Shown here piece after piece: positions 60,778-64,000 of a stretch of 64,000 nt of DNA. The position numbers and the translations under genes are program-made. Positions within the stretch are counted from its first letter, which is position 1; each line of letters begins with the position of its first letter. The notes under the pieces were generated by a model. That model ran no database searches, was not told the origin of the DNA, and was given only the letters and a program-made list of their open reading frames with translations. Source of the stretch: Hyunsoonleella aestuarii (GTDB lineage: Bacteria > Bacteroidota > Bacteroidia > Flavobacteriales > Flavobacteriaceae); contig NZ_VAWB01000002.1 in NCBI RefSeq assembly GCF_006148925.1, forward strand, positions 186,001 through 250,000, in the 5' to 3' direction.

Positions 60778-62262
60778 ATGATTAAAAGAATAATTTACAC
60801 ACTTACAATTTCACTTTTAATACTTTCTTGTAGTAATAAAAAAGGAAGTAACGATTTAGTAGTTGTAGAACCCAATCAAACTCTGGAGAAAGTTTCGTTA
60901 GAAGGTAAAGAAGCACTCATTTTTACAACGGCTAAGGATACCGACAAAAAGTTATCTTTAGACTTAAAAAAAGTATTTAAAAATGCTAAGCAACCCTTAG
61001 AAACTGAAGTGGCAATTTTTGTTAACCCTGAAAAGCACTTCCAAAAATTTTTAGGAATAGGAGGAGCAATTACAGATGCAGCTGCAGAGGTTTTTTCAGT
61101 CTTAAGCAAAGATAAACAAGAAGAACTGTTAAAAGCCTATTATTCTAATGAAGGAATAAACTACAATATTATAAGAACGAGTATTCATAGCAGCGACTTT
61201 GGATTGGGAAGCCATACTTACATTGAAGAAGGTGATAAGGATCTTAAAACATTTTCTATTGAAAAAGACAAGGTAAAGCGCATACCTATGATTAAACAAG
61301 CACAAGCTCTAATTAGTGATGAGATGGTGTTTTATGCAAGTCCTTGGAGTCCACCTGCATTTATGAAAACTAACAACAATATGTTACAAGGGGGCAAATT
61401 GCTACCAGAATTTAACCAAGCATGGGCAAATTATTATGTAAAATTTATTGAAGCATATGAAGCTGAAGATATACCAATTTGGGGTATAACCATTCAAAAC
61501 GAACCTATGGCGGTTCAACGTTGGGAGTCATGTATTTATACTGCAGAAGAAGAACGCGATTTTTTAAAAAATTATTTAGGACCAACATTCGAAAAAAGTG
61601 GTTTGGGAGATAAGAATATTGTTGTATGGGATCATAACAGAGATTTAATCTCACATAGAGCAAACACTATTTTTGAAGATTCCGAAGCTTCAAAATATGC
61701 CTGGGGAATAGGATTTCATTGGTATGAAACATGGACAGGCGGTGAACCTAAATATGACAACTTAAAGAATATTAAAGAATCATTTCCCAACAAAAATTTG
61801 CTATTTACTGAAGGTTGTCAAGAAAAGTTTGATTCAACCCAATACCAGAGGTGGTCTAATGCAGAACGCTATGGCAATTCAATGATTAATGATTTTAATA
61901 GTGGAGTTGTAGGTTGGACAGATTGGAATATTTTATTGGATGAAAATGGAGGTCCAAATCATGTTCAAAATTTTTGTTTTGCACCTATACATGCCAACAT
62001 AAAAACAAATGAACTCATTTATACACCATCTTATTACTACATCGGTCATTTTTCTAAGTTCATAAATCCAAAAGCAATTAGAGTTAGCACAACAACGAGC
62101 AGAAGCACCCTTGAAAGCACCTCCTTTAAAAATACAGATGGCACTATTGTCACTGTAGTTATGAACAAAACAGACAGTAAAATTGTCTATAATCTGATAG
62201 TAGGTAATAGTGAAATTTCATTAGAAATTGAACCTCACGCTATGCAATCGGTAATATATTAA
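60778..62262 (+). CDS. Glycoside hydrolase family 30 lipoprotein
   Basis: The 494-residue protein has a lipoprotein signal (ISLLILSCSN, Cys18). The GH30 domain has the acid/base Glu242 (WGITIQNEP), the nucleophile Glu345 (LLFTEGCQ), HSSDFGLGSHTY and ASPWSPPAFMKTNN. This fits glucosylceramidase or beta-1,6-glucanase subfamilies of GH30. As a surface or periplasmic lipoprotein it probably attacks beta-glucans or similar polymers. No SusC/SusD pair is adjacent. It lies about 500 bp beyond the element. Confidence 0.9.
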   Translation: MIKRIIYTLTISLLILSCSNKKGSNDLVVVEPNQTLEKVSLEGKEALIFTTAKDTDKKLSLDLKKVFKNAKQPLETEVAIFVNPEKHFQKFLGIGGAITDAAAEVFSVLSKDKQEELLKAYYSNEGINYNIIRTSIHSSDFGLGSHTYIEEGDKDLKTFSIEKDKVKRIPMIKQAQALISDEMVFYASPWSPPAFMKTNNNMLQGGKLLPEFNQAWANYYVKFIEAYEAEDIPIWGITIQNEPMAVQRWESCIYTAEEERDFLKNYLGPTFEKSGLGDKNIVVWDHNRDLISHRANTIFEDSEASKYAWGIGFHWYETWTGGEPKYDNLKNIKESFPNKNLLFTEGCQEKFDSTQYQRWSNAERYGNSMINDFNSGVVGWTDWNILLDENGGPNHVQNFCFAPIHANIKTNELIYTPSYYYIGHFSKFINPKAIRVSTTTSRSTLESTSFKNTDGTIVTVVMNKTDSKIVYNLIVGNSEISLEIEPHAMQSVIY

Positions 62263-62307
62263 AGTATAAAAAAAGAAGATTTAAAATTAATAGTATTGTC
62301 TTATTAT

Positions 62308-63489
62308 TTAATTAATCCTGTTACACATAACTATTAACTTCTTATCATCTAAAGTTGTTGTAAAAAACAAATACACGTCGCCGCCATCTTTAATCTTTGA
62401 CTTTTTTCTGATTTGTTGAACGGTTTCAGGGAAATTACGAGTTGTAATATTGGCTTTTTTTATCCCCAATCGTTTTAATGATTTGTTGTTATAAACAATG
62501 ACATCGTTTATTTGAAATCTTCTCCCAGGAAAGTCGATAAGATTATCGCTTGTGTATAAATGAGAATGTTTATGAAGTTTGTGAACTTGTAGATTTTGAG
62601 AAACTATATTGAAACCACCACTTTTTAATAAAGCTGGATTAGGTTCATACAAGTAGAAGAGTGGTGCATGATAGGAGGCTATAGCTTCATTTTCTTCATG
62701 TATTGAAAACTCAAAAGAATCCATTGAATCACTTTTTAAGTTAACAGTCTTTATGCTAACATGCTGCGAGTAACCTTTTTCTAAAACCCAAAGCAGTTCT
62801 TTAACTTCATTATTTACAGAAACTACATGTATTTTTTTTACATGCTCCAACTCGTTAATTCCAATTGAAATATCTAATAAAGGTGAGGTTTTTATTAGAA
62901 TATTGTTTGAGTATTCAAAAAGGGTGTCTAAATGTTCAGGAACATTAGGTAGGCAGTCTTTTAGAAAGAAAACTTTGCCTTTGCTATCATGTCTTCGTGA
63001 TGGGTCAATATAAATCCAATTAAAAGAATTTCCGTTTTGCTTTAAAAAATTCAAGCCATCATCACAGATAGTTTGAATATTAGTTACACCCCATTGTTCA
63101 TAGTTGTGCGTAACAATATCAGACAGTGATTGATTTATTTCACAATGTGTAACAGTTTCAAATTGTTTTGAAAAATAAAAACAATCAACCCCGAAACCTC
63201 CAGTTAAGTCGATAATAGATTTTCCAGAAACTAAATGCGATTTATACTTAGCTGTAATTTCAGATGAGGTTTGCTCTATGTTTAGCTTATTCGGGTAGTA
63301 AATATTAGCGCTTGAAAACCAAGTGGGTAGTTTTTTTTCACAGCGCTTTTTAGCTTCAATTTGTTCTACTATCGATTTTATGTCGACTTCAGGAAAAGGA
63401 CTTCCCTTCAAAATTAAAGTGTTTGCATCAGAATTTAAATTATTGTTTATAAATTCCTGAATGTCAATATTTAGAATCCTTTTATACAA
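62308..63489 (-). CDS. THUMP-like SAM-dependent methyltransferase
   Basis: The 393-residue protein has a Rossmann-type methyltransferase core with motif I IIDLTGGFGVDCFYFS, a Glu after it (HCEIN), and the motif IYIDPSRRHDSKGKVF. The C-terminal part (RFQINDVIVYNNKSLKRLGI, ANITTRNFPETVQQIRKK) matches the THUMP-like domain of this Bacteroidota family, thought to act on RNA. It starts 7 bp after the AI-2E transporter gene. Substrate unknown. Confidence 0.87.
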   Translation of the reverse strand: MYKRILNIDIQEFINNNLNSDANTLILKGSPFPEVDIKSIVEQIEAKKRCEKKLPTWFSSANIYYPNKLNIEQTSSEITAKYKSHLVSGKSIIDLTGGFGVDCFYFSKQFETVTHCEINQSLSDIVTHNYEQWGVTNIQTICDDGLNFLKQNGNSFNWIYIDPSRRHDSKGKVFFLKDCLPNVPEHLDTLFEYSNNILIKTSPLLDISIGINELEHVKKIHVVSVNNEVKELLWVLEKGYSQHVSIKTVNLKSDSMDSFEFSIHEENEAIASYHAPLFYLYEPNPALLKSGGFNIVSQNLQVHKLHKHSHLYTSDNLIDFPGRRFQINDVIVYNNKSLKRLGIKKANITTRNFPETVQQIRKKSKIKDGGDVYLFFTTTLDDKKLIVMCNRIN

Positions 63490-63496
63490 ACTAAAA

Positions 63497-64000
63497 CTAT
63501 AAGCCTTGAGTGAGCTTTTTTACAATTTTATTTTCAGATAAAAACTCTTTTAAAATAACCTTTATGGCAGTATATGCGGGTACAGCAATTATTAATCCAA
63601 TGACGCCAAATAAGATGCCGGTTATTAAAATCACCAAAAATATTTCAAGAGGATGCGACTTAACACTTTTCGAAAATATAATGGGTTGACTTCCAAAATT
63701 ATCTACCAACTGTCCAATAATGAAAACAATAAAAACCCAAAAGGTTTTAGGTAAAATCACCTCACTAAAAGACAGGCCAAGATTACTGGTCATGGTAAGT
63801 GTAATCATTAAAATACTGCCAATTAAGGGACCAACGTAAGGAATTAAATTTAACAAGGCACATAAAAAGGCAATGACGATGGCATTTTCAACTCCAATAA
63901 TTAAAAGGCCTATCGTATAGATTATGAACAGAATAAAGATTTGAAAAATAAGACCTACAAAATACCTAGATAACAAGTCCTTTATTTTATTAGATGAGTT
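63497..64000 (-). CDS. AI-2E family transporter, C-terminal half (partial)
   Basis: The frame stays open to the window edge, so 168 C-terminal residues are visible; the start is outside. Four or five membrane spans include CALLNLIPYVGPLIGSI, the signature of the AI-2E/YdgG/PerM family, followed by GQLVDNFGSQPIIFSKSVKS and GLIIAVPAYTAIKVIL. The family contains transporters of autoinducer-2 and antiporters; substrates are rarely known. The methyltransferase gene begins 7 bp downstream. Confidence 0.88.
   Translation of the reverse strand, partial: NSSNKIKDLLSRYFVGLIFQIFILFIIYTIGLLIIGVENAIVIAFLCALLNLIPYVGPLIGSILMITLTMTSNLGLSFSEVILPKTFWVFIVFIIGQLVDNFGSQPIIFSKSVKSHPLEIFLVILITGILFGVIGLIIAVPAYTAIKVILKEFLSENKIVKKLTQGL

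Overview
The window reads as a chromosome segment of a marine-type member of the Flavobacteriaceae (Bacteroidota). It is AT-rich. It carries a type A T9SS sorting domain, a TonB-dependent receptor with a carboxypeptidase-regulatory domain, head-GIN, DUF6048, DUF6452 and DUF6768 families, and promoters of the Bacteroidota type (-7 box TAnnTTTG). Shine-Dalgarno sites are mostly absent. Most of the window is ordinary core genome; gene calls rest on motifs and family memory, not on searches.

Layout. 1-2731 (-) is a membrane operon (DUF4350 start, DUF4129, unknown membrane protein, SpoIIM), divergent from an RDD protein. 2846-9446 holds a TRIC channel, a cyclophilin lipoprotein back to back with a CoA-type Nudix hydrolase, an acyltransferase, topoisomerase III and an RluE-like synthase. 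9435-12400 (-) is an ECF sigma module with a probable target gene. 12497-16278 has ychF and an rlmD-DUF6452-DUF6048 operon. 16389-17790 is a second ECF module. 17936-23557 has ornithine aminotransferase behind a structured leader, small membrane proteins, a T9SS-secreted protein, an Smr protein and a TSP3-type lipoprotein. 23655-30203 has a cysteine desulfurase and a (-) operon of M23 peptidase, TonB-dependent receptor and retropepsin-like protease. 30380-32774 is a coiled-coil gene, zapA, a probable 6S RNA and rny. 32844-42906 has xerD, TM2, aroQ, lpdA, ndh, msrB, an M48 lipoprotein and an MFS transporter. 43009-44926 (-) is a third ECF module ending in a head-GIN protein. 45045-55813 has clpC, gyrA, a TPR protein, a C40 peptidase, a thiolase and a 7TM-HD phosphohydrolase.

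55906-60304 is the accessory part. A tRNA-Ser/Pro/Arg cluster is followed by a 4.1-kb integrative element lying between two 74-bp direct copies of the tRNA-Arg 3' part (56093-56166 and 60202-60275). The element encodes a tyrosine recombinase, a small unknown basic protein, and an exported MORN-repeat protein whose gene contains a perfect 72-bp tandem duplication. It also has about 800 bp without a convincing gene. Beyond it lie a GH30 lipoprotein, a THUMP-like methyltransferase and a truncated AI-2E transporter.

The points most worth a second look are the tRNA-Arg element with its expanding MORN cargo, the RNA candidates between zapA and rny and ahead of rocD, the cysteine cluster inserted in RocD, and the ECF modules. 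All three sigma genes start with TTG or GTG, and a TGTAACA box lies 41-43 nt before three start codons.
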